From: Pseudomonadota bacterium
GTDB lineage: Bacteria > Pseudomonadota > Gammaproteobacteria > Burkholderiales > Rhodocyclaceae
Length of the DNA: 64,000 nucleotides
Assembly (NCBI GenBank): GCA_018240785.1
Contig: JAFEFC010000039.1
Coordinates: forward strand, 1-64,000
Direction: 5' to 3'
Under the pieces are notes generated by a model. It was not told where the DNA came from. It worked only from the letters and a program-made list of their open reading frames with translations, and searched no databases. The position numbers and the translations under genes were made by a program. The stretch's first letter is position 1, and the number at the start of each line of letters is the position of its first letter. Positions 26,869 through 35,689 of this stretch are shown piece by piece.

Positions 26869-28401
26869 ATGACGCTCTACACCACGGACTACTTGGAGTA
26901 TTACCTGACCCTGGTGGCTTGGGTGGTCAACAACGGCATCTGGAGCATCCTCGTGGCCAGCGGCGTGTTCGCGCTGCCGTTCGTGGCCATCGTGATCCAG
27001 GAGTGGCTCAAGGCCCGCAGCGAAGGTGCGGACGAAGGCAACAAGGGCGTGCTGTCGTCGATGCGCATCGAGAACCGGGTGTGGGTGGCGATCGTGGTCA
27101 TCATGTTCGCCGGCATCCCGTTCATCCCGGTGGATCTCGCCACGATCAGGTTCGACACCACGCGCTCCGCGCAATGCCAGGTCAGTGTCCCGCTGCCCAA
27201 CGACACGGGCTGGTCCAACGTCTACACGGCGCTCAACGACCAGAGCGCGCTGGTGCCGGTGTGGTGGTTCTTCATGCACGCGCTGTCGAAAGCCGTGACG
27301 GGCTCCGCGGTGGCGGCGATTCCCTGCGGCACGGACCTGCGTCAGATTCGCATGGATGTGGATGCCACGCGCATCGACGATCCGGTGCTGGCACAGGAGG
27401 TCGCCGACTTCACGCACGACTGCTACGGGCCGTCGCGCGCCAAGCTGTTCATGAACCGGCCGACGCTCTCCGACGAGCAGATGAACGACGTCACCTGGAT
27501 CGGATCGAGTTACTTCCTCGACACGCCCGGCTTCTATGACACCTATCGCGCCAAGACCCCACGCACGGCCTGGCCCTACGACGCGACCCGCGATGCGGGG
27601 CTGGCACAGGTGGGCAGCGGCGGCGGCTATCCATCCTGCCGGCAGTGGTGGGCCGATGGCGGCCAGGGACTGCGCAGCCGGCTGCTGGCACAGGTCGACC
27701 CGGACCTGCTGACCCGCATCGGGCGCTGGGTGGGATTCCTGTCGCAGAGCGAGGTCAATGACTCGGTGATCCGCGCCGTGGTCTCACCGAGGCAGCAGAA
27801 GATGAACCAGGGCGCCGTCTACACCGACTACGGCGGCCAGATCGACAAGACGCTGCCGAACGTCGTCACGCGCGGCGCGAGCGACCTGGGGTTGACCGTC
27901 GGCTCGCTGGGCTTTTTTCCGGCAATGGACGTGGTGCGCCAGGCGCTGCCGATGGTGCTGACCATGCTCAAGATGGCGCTCGTCATCTGCATCCCACTGG
28001 TGCTGCTGATCGGCACCTACGACCTGAAGACGGTGGTGACGGTGAGCTGCGTCCAGTTCGCGCTGTTCTTCGTGGACTTCTGGTTCCAGCTCGCGCGCTG
28101 GATCGACAGCACGATCCTGGATGCGCTCTACGGCTGGGGGTTTGGCGCGGACAGGCCGCACGCCAACTTCGACCCATTGATCGGCCTGAACAATGCGTTC
28201 GGTGACATGCTGCTGAACTTCGTCATGGCAACGATGTTCATCGTGTTGCCGACGTTCTGGGTCATGGCACTCGGATGGGCAGGCGTTCGCGCCGGAAACT
28301 TCCTGGGCGGTCTTATCACTGGCACGTCCGATGCGAAGTCGGCTGGGGGTAGTGGCTCTCGCCTTGCGATGACGGCTGTATCGAAAGGTGCTGCGAAGTA
28401 A
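26869..28401 (+). CDS. Conjugal transfer protein, TraG N-terminal domain family
   Basis: The 510-residue protein is an inner-membrane protein of the TraG-N family. It has hydrophobic segments near 20-41 and 65-85, a long periplasmic domain (about 90-350), then three or four helices at about 355-390, 395-415 and 450-480. This matches the N-terminal half of F-plasmid TraG, which stabilises mating pairs, without the C-terminal exclusion domain. GGGAGG precedes the ATG. It is the last gene of the rightward mating block and converges with DUF3742. Confidence 0.88.
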   Translation: MTLYTTDYLEYYLTLVAWVVNNGIWSILVASGVFALPFVAIVIQEWLKARSEGADEGNKGVLSSMRIENRVWVAIVVIMFAGIPFIPVDLATIRFDTTRSAQCQVSVPLPNDTGWSNVYTALNDQSALVPVWWFFMHALSKAVTGSAVAAIPCGTDLRQIRMDVDATRIDDPVLAQEVADFTHDCYGPSRAKLFMNRPTLSDEQMNDVTWIGSSYFLDTPGFYDTYRAKTPRTAWPYDATRDAGLAQVGSGGGYPSCRQWWADGGQGLRSRLLAQVDPDLLTRIGRWVGFLSQSEVNDSVIRAVVSPRQQKMNQGAVYTDYGGQIDKTLPNVVTRGASDLGLTVGSLGFFPAMDVVRQALPMVLTMLKMALVICIPLVLLIGTYDLKTVVTVSCVQFALFFVDFWFQLARWIDSTILDALYGWGFGADRPHANFDPLIGLNNAFGDMLLNFVMATMFIVLPTFWVMALGWAGVRAGNFLGGLITGTSDAKSAGGSGSRLAMTAVSKGAAK

Positions 28402-28429
28402 GGAGCACTCTCTCGCGTTGATGCGGCAG

Positions 28430-28798
28430 CTACGGCTCGTCGGGATCGCCCATGTCGATCCGCCAGTCATCTTTGTCGTACAGGCCGACGCCCGAGTGTC
28501 CGTCTCTAAGTTCCGGCTGCTTCTCGTCGTCCTCGTCGGCGTTCCGCGCGAGCCATGCGGCGACCACCGCAAAGGCCAGCAGCAGGACGAGCCAGGATAC
28601 GGTGTATAGCAGCATGCCAAGTACGGCCAGCTTGACGATCCAGAGCACCGCCGTCGCCGCGCCCGCGGGTACCCCGCGCGTCACCAGCCAGCCGGCGACA
28701 CGCTGCTCGCGGCGGAGGTATCCACGCCAGGCACGGCCAGCCCCCCGGCCCAGCCGGTGGCTCCAGCGCCCGTTGTGCGTGTTGGTGCTCATGCTCAT
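28430..28798 (-). CDS. DUF3742 family ICE protein
   Basis: The 122-residue protein has a basic N-terminus (RLGRGAGRAWRGYLRRE), two adjacent hydrophobic segments (about 49-62 and 64-88), and an acidic tail ending DKDDWRIDMGDPDEP. This is typical of DUF3742, a small membrane protein at the end of ICE mating operons. Two ATG codons in frame (28798 and 28792) are equally possible. It is transcribed toward the TraG-N gene with only 28 bp between the stops. Its function is unknown. Confidence 0.85.
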   Translation of the reverse strand: MSMSTNTHNGRWSHRLGRGAGRAWRGYLRREQRVAGWLVTRGVPAGAATAVLWIVKLAVLGMLLYTVSWLVLLLAFAVVAAWLARNADEDDEKQPELRDGHSGVGLYDKDDWRIDMGDPDEP

Positions 28799-28919
28799 AT
28801 GCCTCGGCTTCAGTGGTGCCTCACCTCGCGGAGCGGCCGGTCGTGGCCTGCCCTCCAGCATAGACCGCGATCAGGAGGGCGGGTTGCGGCCGGCAGAGCC
28901 GGGTTGGCTCGGGCCGCAG

Positions 28920-29005
28920 GTCGATTAGATTCTGAGCGATAAATCAAACCTTATGCTACTTTCCCTGCACGTTCTTGCAATGGCTCTAGGGTCGATTGGA
29001 TTCTG
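28920..29005 (+). promoter_or_regulatory. Paired 15-bp direct repeats upstream of abiEi
   Basis: GTCGATTAGATTCTG (28920-28934) and GTCGATTGGATTCTG (28991-29005) match at 14 of 15 positions, in the AT-rich leader of the AbiE operon. AbiEi antitoxins autorepress by binding repeats in their promoter, so these are good operator candidates. The downstream copy lies 15 bp before the abiEi ATG. Confidence 0.55.
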
Positions 29006-29020
29006 TGTTATTTTTATAGC

Positions 29021-29779
29021 ATGAATGGAAATTCTCGGCACCAGGTAATCAAGCGACTGCAGGCGGGACTCCCCCGTGGGGCGCCGTTCGACCTTGCCAC
29101 CCTGAGCCAGTTCGGGGTGTCGCCCCAGCTCGCCGCCCACTATGCCGACGGCGGGTGGCTCGTGCGCCTGGCCCATGGCGTCTATGCCTTCCCGAACGAT
29201 GAGTTCGGGGTCTACGGTGCGCTGAAGTTCCTGCAACAGCGCGTGCCCGGCCTGCACGTCGGCGGCAAGAGCGCCCTGGCCCTGCAGGGGGTGCGGCACA
29301 ACCTGGGCAGCCGGGAGGCGCTGGTGCTGTGGGGCGACGGTCGCTTCGCGTTGCCGGCCTGGTTCACTTCGCGCTTTCCGGCCCGCTATGTCCACGCCCG
29401 CCTGTTCGACTGGCCGGACACGGCGCTGGCCGGCAAGACCCTGACCACGCCGCCTGGCCTGCCCGAGGATCTGCGGGTGGCAGCCCCCGAGCGTGCCGTT
29501 CTGGAGCTGCTGTACGAAGCCGGCGTCAAGCAGAGCCTCGAAGAGGCCCGCAACCTATTCGATGGACTGCGTTCCCCCCGCAAGGACTTGCTCGGGCAAC
29601 TGCTGTCTTGCTGCGCCAGCGTGAAGGCCGTGCGCCTGTTCCTCACCTGGGCGCGCGAGACCAGCCTCGTGGATGTCGATGCCCTGCTGGAGCAGTACCC
29701 GGTTCGCACCGGCAGCAACACGCGCTGGATGAGCCGGCTCGATGACGGCACCTTGCTGAGCCTGAGACCTCATGGATAA
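29021..29779 (+). CDS. abiEi: Type IV toxin-antitoxin system AbiEi family antitoxin
   Basis: The 252-residue protein matches AbiEi antitoxins. An N-terminal winged-helix (DLATLSQFGVSPQLAAHYADGGWLVRLAHGVYAF) binds DNA. The C-terminal domain includes SALALQGVRHNLG and the PERAVLELLYEAG segment. It counters AbiEii without direct contact and represses its own operon. There is no visible Shine-Dalgarno before the ATG at 29021; the leader is AT-rich up to the start. It overlaps the toxin gene by 8 bp. In an ICE, the pair probably stabilises the element and limits phages. Confidence 0.9.
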   Translation: MNGNSRHQVIKRLQAGLPRGAPFDLATLSQFGVSPQLAAHYADGGWLVRLAHGVYAFPNDEFGVYGALKFLQQRVPGLHVGGKSALALQGVRHNLGSREALVLWGDGRFALPAWFTSRFPARYVHARLFDWPDTALAGKTLTTPPGLPEDLRVAAPERAVLELLYEAGVKQSLEEARNLFDGLRSPRKDLLGQLLSCCASVKAVRLFLTWARETSLVDVDALLEQYPVRTGSNTRWMSRLDDGTLLSLRPHG

Positions 29780-30692
29780 GACCTACGCGGACACCGTTCG
29801 CCTGCTGCTGGCCGTCGCGCCCGACGTGTTCGCCAACGACATCTTCGCCATGAAGGGCGGCACGGCCATCAACCTCTTCGTGCGGGACATGCCGCGTCTG
29901 TCGGTGGACATCGACGTGGTGTACCTCCCGTGGCAGACGCCGCGCGACGAAGCGCTGCAAGCCATCAACCAGGAGCTGGCCGCCATCGCCACGCGCGTTG
30001 CACCACTGGGCGTGCAGACACGCCTGGTTCGCGCCAAGGACCTTGGGGACACCAAGCTGATCGTCGAGAACGACGCCGGCCAGGTGAAGATCGAGGTCAA
30101 CGTCGTGTTCCGAGGCAGCGTGCTGCCCGTCGAGCGGCGGCCGCTGAGTGCCAAGACCAGCGATCTGTTCGGCGTCGAGTTCGAGCTGCCGGTTCTGGCA
30201 CCGGACGAGCTGTACGCCAGCAAGCTGGTGGCCGCGCTGGATCGGCAGCACCCCCGCGACCTGTTCGACGTGTGGCAGCTCTACGAATCGGGCGACATCG
30301 GCGACGGCATGGTCGAGTGCTTCGTGCTCTATCTGGCGGGCCACAACCGACCGCCCCACGAAGTTTTGTTCGGCAACGACAAGGACATCGCCGGCGAGTA
30401 CGAGCGGGCCTTTGTCGGCATGACCGAAGTGGACTGCTCCCTGGAGACACTGCTTGATGCTCGCGCCAGGGTGCGGCGCGAGCTGCCACAGCGACTGAGC
30501 ACCGCGCACAAGCAGTTTCTGAGCGGGCTGGCGCGCGCAGAACCAGACTGGTCGCTGGTGCAGTGCCAGCACGCCGCGCAACTGCCGGCACTGCGCTGGA
30601 AGCTCGCCAATCTCGAAACCTTCCGCAAGCGCCGTCCCGACGACTTCGCAGCGCAATCCGCCGCCCTCGACACCGGCTTGGGCCAGAGCTGA
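29772..30692 (+). CDS. abiEii: Type IV toxin-antitoxin system AbiEii toxin (nucleotidyltransferase)
   Basis: The 306-residue protein has the AbiEii nucleotidyltransferase signature: KGGTAINLF at 28-36, the metal-binding Asp46-x-Asp48 in LSVDIDVVY, and the downstream motif SKLVAALDRQHPRDLFDV near 149-166. Toxins of this family (DUF1814) transfer nucleotides to targets such as tRNA acceptor ends and stop growth. All catalytic residues are present, so it should be active. It starts inside the end of abiEi, so the antitoxin is made first. Confidence 0.92.
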   Translation: MDKTYADTVRLLLAVAPDVFANDIFAMKGGTAINLFVRDMPRLSVDIDVVYLPWQTPRDEALQAINQELAAIATRVAPLGVQTRLVRAKDLGDTKLIVENDAGQVKIEVNVVFRGSVLPVERRPLSAKTSDLFGVEFELPVLAPDELYASKLVAALDRQHPRDLFDVWQLYESGDIGDGMVECFVLYLAGHNRPPHEVLFGNDKDIAGEYERAFVGMTEVDCSLETLLDARARVRRELPQRLSTAHKQFLSGLARAEPDWSLVQCQHAAQLPALRWKLANLETFRKRRPDDFAAQSAALDTGLGQS

Positions 30693-30894
30693 CGAACATC
30701 CCGCAGCGCCCCACTTGCCGGGATTGCCCCATGCCGCATTCATCGTGGCATCCACGAAGCAGCGGCCCTATACCCAAAGGCTTCCGACAAAGGCCAAAGG
30801 GCTGGGAAGGGGCAAAGGAAGGGCGCCAAGGGGAAAGGCCCTATCCTGAAAAGGCCAAAAGGCGCCCCGAGCAGCCCGTCATCCGGGGTTCGCC
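30693..30894 (+). other. Candidate origin of transfer (oriT) upstream of the relaxase
   Basis: The 202-bp gap before the relaxase gene has a distinctive purine-rich tract (about 30,770-30,870) built of repeated AAAGGC/AAAGGG units. AAAGGCCAAA recurs at about 30,789 and 30,850, and GGGCGCC (30821-30827) faces GGCGCCC (30861-30867). ICEclc has oriT sites flanking its relaxase gene. Position and repeats make this the likeliest oriT in the window, though no nick site can be assigned. Confidence 0.4.
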
Positions 30895-32730
30895 ATGCTC
30901 TCGCTGTTCCAGCGCAAACGGGTGCCACCCGCCGCCGGCACACCGCCCACATCCGCCATCGAAACTCCGAAAGGGGCGATGCGGCCGGAGTCGGCCGCAT
31001 CGCTGCTGACCACGCCGCGTCGGCAGAAACTGCTGGAACACATCTGGCAGCGCACATCGCTCTCGCGCCGGCAGTTCGCCACGCTCTACCTCGCCCCACT
31101 GGAGCGCTACGCCGAATTGGTCCAGCAGTTCCCGGCCTCCGAGAACCACCACCACGCCTATCCGGGCGGCATGCTGGACCACGGCCTGGAGATCGTCGCC
31201 TATGCGCTGAAACTGCGGCAGTCATACCTGCTGCCTGCGGGCGTCACGCCGGAGGCACAGGCGGCCCAGGCCGAAGCCTGGACTGCAGGCACGGCCTACG
31301 CGGCCCTGCTGCACGACATCGGCAAGATTGCGGTCGATCTGCACGTCGAGCATGCCGACGGCAGCGTCTGGCATCCCTGGCACGGCCCGCTGCGAAAGCC
31401 CTACCGCTTCCGTTACCGAAAGGAGCGCGAGTACCGCCTGCACAGCGCCGCCACCGGGCTGCTCTACGCGCGCCTTCTCGATCGGGACATCTTCGACTGG
31501 CTCAGCGGCTATCCCGACCTCTGGGCCGCGCTGCTGTACGTGCTGGCCGGCCAGTACGAGCACGCCGGCACGCTCGGCGAGCTGGTCGTGCAGGCCGACC
31601 AGGCATCGGTCGCCCAGGAACTCGGCGGCGATCCCAGCAAGGCGCTGGTGGCGCCCAAGCATGCTCTGCAACGCAAATTGCTCGACGGCTTGCGCTACCT
31701 GCTCAAGGAAGCGTTCAAGCTGAACCAGGCCGGCCCGGCGGACGGTTGGCTGACCCAGGACGCCTTGTGGCTGGTGAGCAAGACCGTCTCCGACAAGCTG
31801 CGCGCACATCTGCTATCGCAAGGCATCGACGGCATTCCGGCGAGCAATACGGCGGTGTTCAACGTGCTGCAGGATCACGGCATCGTGCAGCCAACGCCGG
31901 ATGGCAAGGCGATCTGGAAGGCTACTGTCACCAGCGACGCCGGCTGGTCGCACGCCTTCACCTTCCTGAAACTCTCGCCGGCGATGATCTGGGATGCCGC
32001 CGACCGGCCGGCGCCGTTCGCAGGCCGTGTGCAGGTCGAAGAGGAACAGGCGGAGCCGACGCCGCAGGCGACAACGGTGGCCGATGGGCCGCGCGCCGAA
32101 GGCATCGAAGCTGCATCCGCGAGCACGGCGCCGATCGCATCCGCAGCCATGGACACCGGCGTGGCCGCGCTGCTCGACCTGCTGGGCGACACCGCTCTAC
32201 CCACAGCGCCGGAGATCGCCGAGGCCGAGCCGACCCCTTCGACCGTGCCCCCGCCGCAGATGAGCCTCGCGCCTTCCCAGGATCGCGCGGAGCCCTCCGG
32301 GGCGCACTTCATGGCCTGGCTGCGTCAGAGCATCCAGACGCGCAAGCTCATCATCAACGACGCCAAGGCCCTGGTGCATACCGTCGTCGGTACGACCTAC
32401 CTCGTCAGCCCCGGCGTGTTCCAGCGCTACGCGCAGGAGTACCTTCAAGTCGCCGCGCTGGCCAAGCAGGAGAAGCTGGAGGGGTGGCAGTGGGTACAGA
32501 AGCGCTTCGAGAAGCTGGGACAGCACCGCAAGCAGCCGAGCGGGCTGAACATCTGGACCTGCGAAGTCACGGGGCCGCGCAAGTCGCGCCGGCTGCACGG
32601 CTACCTGCTCGCCAGCCCGGATGCGCTGTTCCAGGAGACGCCGCCAGACAACCCATACCTGCGGCTCGTCAACGAGGCCGCAAAGCGCGAAGATTCAGCC
32701 CTTGGGGGCAAGGACGACGATCAGGCGTAG
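30895..32730 (+). CDS. MobH family relaxase (TraI_2, HD-type)
   Basis: The 611-residue protein matches the TraI_2 domain of MobH relaxases. It has a three-histidine cluster at 85-87 in NHHHAYPGG, His96 in LDHGLE, and His140-Asp141 in LLHDIGK, the combined HHH and HD motifs of this class. A C-terminal winged-helix-like domain (about 470-590) follows an Ala/Pro-rich linker (about 375-460). It nicks oriT and leads the single strand into the recipient. The ATG at 30895 lies right after the candidate oriT. It is monocistronic, separated from AbiE by 202 bp. Confidence 0.93.
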   Translation: MLSLFQRKRVPPAAGTPPTSAIETPKGAMRPESAASLLTTPRRQKLLEHIWQRTSLSRRQFATLYLAPLERYAELVQQFPASENHHHAYPGGMLDHGLEIVAYALKLRQSYLLPAGVTPEAQAAQAEAWTAGTAYAALLHDIGKIAVDLHVEHADGSVWHPWHGPLRKPYRFRYRKEREYRLHSAATGLLYARLLDRDIFDWLSGYPDLWAALLYVLAGQYEHAGTLGELVVQADQASVAQELGGDPSKALVAPKHALQRKLLDGLRYLLKEAFKLNQAGPADGWLTQDALWLVSKTVSDKLRAHLLSQGIDGIPASNTAVFNVLQDHGIVQPTPDGKAIWKATVTSDAGWSHAFTFLKLSPAMIWDAADRPAPFAGRVQVEEEQAEPTPQATTVADGPRAEGIEAASASTAPIASAAMDTGVAALLDLLGDTALPTAPEIAEAEPTPSTVPPPQMSLAPSQDRAEPSGAHFMAWLRQSIQTRKLIINDAKALVHTVVGTTYLVSPGVFQRYAQEYLQVAALAKQEKLEGWQWVQKRFEKLGQHRKQPSGLNIWTCEVTGPRKSRRLHGYLLASPDALFQETPPDNPYLRLVNEAAKREDSALGGKDDDQA

Positions 32731-32756
32731 TCATGCGACCGCTGTGCGGGCCGGCT

Positions 32757-33062
32757 TCAATCTGCGGATGGGGCCGACTCTGCCAGCTTGGCTTCGGTCA
32801 GAGTCATCAAGTGGGCGGAACTGCATTTCAGCGCACGGGCAATCTTGAGGATGAGAGGGAGCGTGGGGACATGCTCGCCGCGCTCGATCTTGCCCATGTG
32901 CGACCGTTCGATGCCGGCCATGTGGGCCAGCGTTTCCTGAGCGATGCCCTGGTTGGTTCTTTCTTCCCGCACGGCAGCCCCAAACGCGATGGCTGGTTCC
33001 GCTTCGTAGGTAGTGGTGCCGGTGGGGCGGCCCCTTTGGATCGAACGCTTTGGCATTGCCAA
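32757..33062 (-). CDS. XRE-family HTH transcriptional regulator
   Basis: The 101-residue protein has a standard Cro/CI helix-turn-helix at about 27-83: FGAAVREERTNQGIAQETLA, then IERSHMGKIERGEHVPTLPL. The N-terminal 25 residues are basic and Thr-rich and may be an extension. It converges on the relaxase gene and diverges from the LysR fragment, so it likely binds the 99-bp gap that separates them. Regulators at this position in ICEs control excision or integrase expression; that role is inferred. Confidence 0.9.
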   Translation of the reverse strand: MAMPKRSIQRGRPTGTTTYEAEPAIAFGAAVREERTNQGIAQETLAHMAGIERSHMGKIERGEHVPTLPLILKIARALKCSSAHLMTLTEAKLAESAPSAD

Positions 33063-33161
33063 GAGCGTCGAACACGGTCACGATTTAAACCACGTTAAAC
33101 TTAACTCATCCAACGGCTTCGAGATCAGTTGCCACGAGTTCACCGCTTGGGGGAGCTGGAC
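33063..33161. promoter_or_regulatory. Divergent region with phased TTAAAC repeats
   Basis: TTAAAC occurs at 33085-33090 and 33095-33100, exactly one helical turn apart, followed directly by TTAAC at 33101. The AT-rich repeats lie 23-43 bp upstream of the XRE gene start and are likely an operator for it. A GGGAG upstream of the GTG at 33162 serves the LysR fragment. Confidence 0.5.
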
Positions 33162-33788
33162 GTGGAATCGAGTGACATCACCGCCGAAATTCGCATGGCC
33201 GTCCTCGGCGAATGGGTGCCTCCCCAGCTCGCCGACGTGCTCGCCCTGCAGCGTGCCGAAGAGCCGGAGACCCATGCCGTCCTGGCCGGCTGGACAGATC
33301 CCGGTCGAGGCTCGGAGCTGCCGGACGACGGCTTCGACTTCGCCTTGTCTGCGGTTGCCCGGCAGTGGCCTGGCTGGGTATGCGAACCGCTGTGGCATGA
33401 CACGCTGGCGGTCGCCGTGGCCAAGCGCTCCCACCTGCTGGCCCACCGTGAAGTGCCGTGCGGGGAAGTGCTCAAGCAGCCCTTGATCTGCTCGCAGTCC
33501 ACGGCCGATGAACCATGGCGCATGACCGTGCAGCGTGTGTTCGAGAACGCGCTGCAAGAGCGAGAGCAAACGGTGGAGACATTCGATGTGGCGATGACGC
33601 TGGTTGCCGCCGGGTACGGGATCGCCATTGCGCCTGCCGCGAGACTGGCGAGCTACCTACGCCGAGGCATCGCCGTGCGGCCGCTGGCCGGCGCACCAAC
33701 GATCGTGATGGCTTACCTGCTCCGCCGCGATGCTTCCTTGTCGGACACCCAGGCAAGATTCGCCCGCCGCGCGCGCTTGGTGTCCTGA
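33162..33788 (+). CDS. LysR-type substrate-binding domain without HTH
   Basis: The 208-residue protein corresponds to the effector-binding domain of LysR regulators. It starts ITAEIRMAVLGEW and contains the conserved late segments VETFDVAMTLVAAGYGIAIAP and RGIAVRPLAG. The DNA-binding helix-turn-helix and linker helix (about 90 residues) are missing. The frame can start at a TTG at 33129, but the GTG at 33162 has GGGAG 8-9 bases before it. It may be a truncated remnant or a free-standing co-inducer-binding modulator. Similar headless LysR genes are known beside ICE integrases. Confidence 0.75.
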   Translation: MESSDITAEIRMAVLGEWVPPQLADVLALQRAEEPETHAVLAGWTDPGRGSELPDDGFDFALSAVARQWPGWVCEPLWHDTLAVAVAKRSHLLAHREVPCGEVLKQPLICSQSTADEPWRMTVQRVFENALQEREQTVETFDVAMTLVAAGYGIAIAPAARLASYLRRGIAVRPLAGAPTIVMAYLLRRDASLSDTQARFARRARLVS

Positions 33789-33835
33789 CAGACGCGCGGG
33801 GATCGCGGTTTCGCCACGATCCCGCATTCCTGCTG

Positions 33836-35689
33836 CTAGGCGACTCCGACTCGCAGCGGGGTCCATTCGCTTTCCTTCACGGCTGTGCTCACTGCCATGA
33901 CGAGCTTGTCGAGATTGCCGGCCGTCACGCCCTCCAGTGCCGAACACCCCCGCAGCATCGAGCGCGGTTGCAGTAGTGCATGGTAGATCTGCCAAGGGTC
34001 CGCACCCCTGGTCAGCTTCAGGACGGACTGGATCAGCTCGTGCTTGAGTGGGTCGAGGTGCCAGTCCGGCACGCGCTGGCCGCGGTTGCCTACGTTCAAC
34101 GCCAGCAAGTTGCCCGCCTTGATCTCGTAGCTGATCCACCTGCGGGACTTGCCCGCCATCTTGGCAAACGCCGCGACGGGAAGGTTGTGCGGCGCTTCGA
34201 AGACATCGAACAGCTCCATCCTCTCGCGCTGAATGTCCGAAGGCACCAGCGGCGCGGCCGATCGAGGGGGCGGAACCGCCGGCAGCCGATGTGCGGCGGC
34301 AGAAACCAACGGCATGGCGTCACCCGGCTTCGTCACCAGCAGGATTGGCGAAGCGGCAACCGGCGTGGAGGGTGCGCTTGCGGTTTGCTCACTCGGGAAT
34401 GCGGGCACGCCTTCCAGATGCACGGTGAGCGGCATGCTGGCCGCCTCGACCTGGTTCTGCTCGAAGAGGTCGAGCCGATCGGCCCAGTCCTGCATCATGC
34501 GGCGACGCTGCTCCACGTACTCGGCATGGTTGTAGGTCGCGCTGACCTTGTTGGGATCGACATGCGAGAGCTGTGCATCCACCCAGACCTTCGGGTAGCC
34601 GATCTCGTTGAGCGCAGTGGACATCGTGCCGCGGATGCCGTGCCCCGTCAGGCGTTCCTGATAGCCCATGCGCTTGAGGGCACCATTGAGCGTGTTCTCG
34701 CTGATGCGCTTCTTCAAGTCGCTGTCGTGCCGGAACAGGTAGCGCTGGGCCGGCTTGAACTCATCGAGCAGGTGCCGGACGATCTCCATGGCCTGAATCG
34801 ACAGCGGCACGATGTAGGGCGGGATGTCCTTCGCCTGCTGCCGCTTCTTGCGCATATCCAACTGGAGTTGCTTCACGACGTCGGGCGGGATGATCCACAG
34901 CCCACGGTCCAGATCGAATTGATCCGGCATCGCCTGTCGCAGCTCGCCGGTTCGCACGCCGGTCAGCACCAATAGCCGCAGCCCGAGCTGGGTCTGCCGC
35001 CTGCCGCGATAGCTGCGCAGCCGCTGCAACAGCTTCGGCAGCTCGGCCATGCGCAGGAACGGGTTGTGGTTGACGGGCGGCAGCGGCAGCGCCACCACAT
35101 CGAGATCGGAGGCAGGGTTCTGCTCCAGGCCCGGCACGATCACCAGCGCGTAGCGGAACAGTTGGTTGAACCACGTCCTGACTTTCTCGGCGACGGAGAG
35201 CGCCCTGCGCTTCTCGATCTTGGCGATCACCTCCAAGAGGTCGGGACGCTTGATCTCATAGATCGACCGCTTGCCCAAGGCGGGTAGCACATCCTTGTCG
35301 AAGATGCGCGGAAGTATCGAGAGGGTCGTCTGCCGGCCTTCCTTGAGGCTGAGCCCGCGATGCTTGAGCCACTTGCGATACACCGCCTCGAAGGTGTTTT
35401 CGTCGGCGAGCCGGACAGCGGTGCGCTTCTGCTTGCGGTGAACGCGAGGATTGGTGCCTTTGGCCAGCAGGGCGCGCGCTTCGTCGCGCAGGCTGCGGGC
35501 CTCGCGAAGCGTCACCTCTGGGTAGGTGCCGAGCGACATCCGCTTCTGCTTGCCCGCCCAGTAGTAGCGGAAGTGCCAAGTCCGGCCCCCTGCAGCCGTG
35601 ACGGCCAGGGAGAGGCCATCCAAGTCAGGGAGGGTGTATGCCTTGCCAGTTGCCTTGGCCTGCCGAACGGCCAGGTCTGAGAGTGCCAT
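33836..35689 (-). CDS. int: P4-type tyrosine integrase of the ICE
   Basis: The 617-residue protein has the N-terminal DUF4102 arm-binding domain (MALSDLAVRQAKATGKAYTL onward), a core-binding domain, and a catalytic domain with Arg in LTGVRTGELR (about 244), His-x-x-Arg in GHGIRGTMS (about 350) and Tyr in the ATYNHAEY segment (about 387). It cuts and joins the tRNA-Gly att sites. About 220 residues follow the catalytic Tyr; the last part (IYHALLQPRSMLRG...) resembles no known domain, but such extended integrases occur in ICEclc-like elements. The ATG at 35689 is preferred over one six codons upstream. It reads inward, away from the tRNA. Confidence 0.95.
   Translation of the reverse strand: MALSDLAVRQAKATGKAYTLPDLDGLSLAVTAAGGRTWHFRYYWAGKQKRMSLGTYPEVTLREARSLRDEARALLAKGTNPRVHRKQKRTAVRLADENTFEAVYRKWLKHRGLSLKEGRQTTLSILPRIFDKDVLPALGKRSIYEIKRPDLLEVIAKIEKRRALSVAEKVRTWFNQLFRYALVIVPGLEQNPASDLDVVALPLPPVNHNPFLRMAELPKLLQRLRSYRGRRQTQLGLRLLVLTGVRTGELRQAMPDQFDLDRGLWIIPPDVVKQLQLDMRKKRQQAKDIPPYIVPLSIQAMEIVRHLLDEFKPAQRYLFRHDSDLKKRISENTLNGALKRMGYQERLTGHGIRGTMSTALNEIGYPKVWVDAQLSHVDPNKVSATYNHAEYVEQRRRMMQDWADRLDLFEQNQVEAASMPLTVHLEGVPAFPSEQTASAPSTPVAASPILLVTKPGDAMPLVSAAAHRLPAVPPPRSAAPLVPSDIQRERMELFDVFEAPHNLPVAAFAKMAGKSRRWISYEIKAGNLLALNVGNRGQRVPDWHLDPLKHELIQSVLKLTRGADPWQIYHALLQPRSMLRGCSALEGVTAGNLDKLVMAVSTAVKESEWTPLRVGVA

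Noticed and set aside
33798-33822. Weak inverted repeat GGGATCG/CGATCCC between the LysR fragment and the integrase as terminator
   Set aside because: The stem is short, has an 11-base loop and no T-run on either strand, so it cannot be supported as a terminator.
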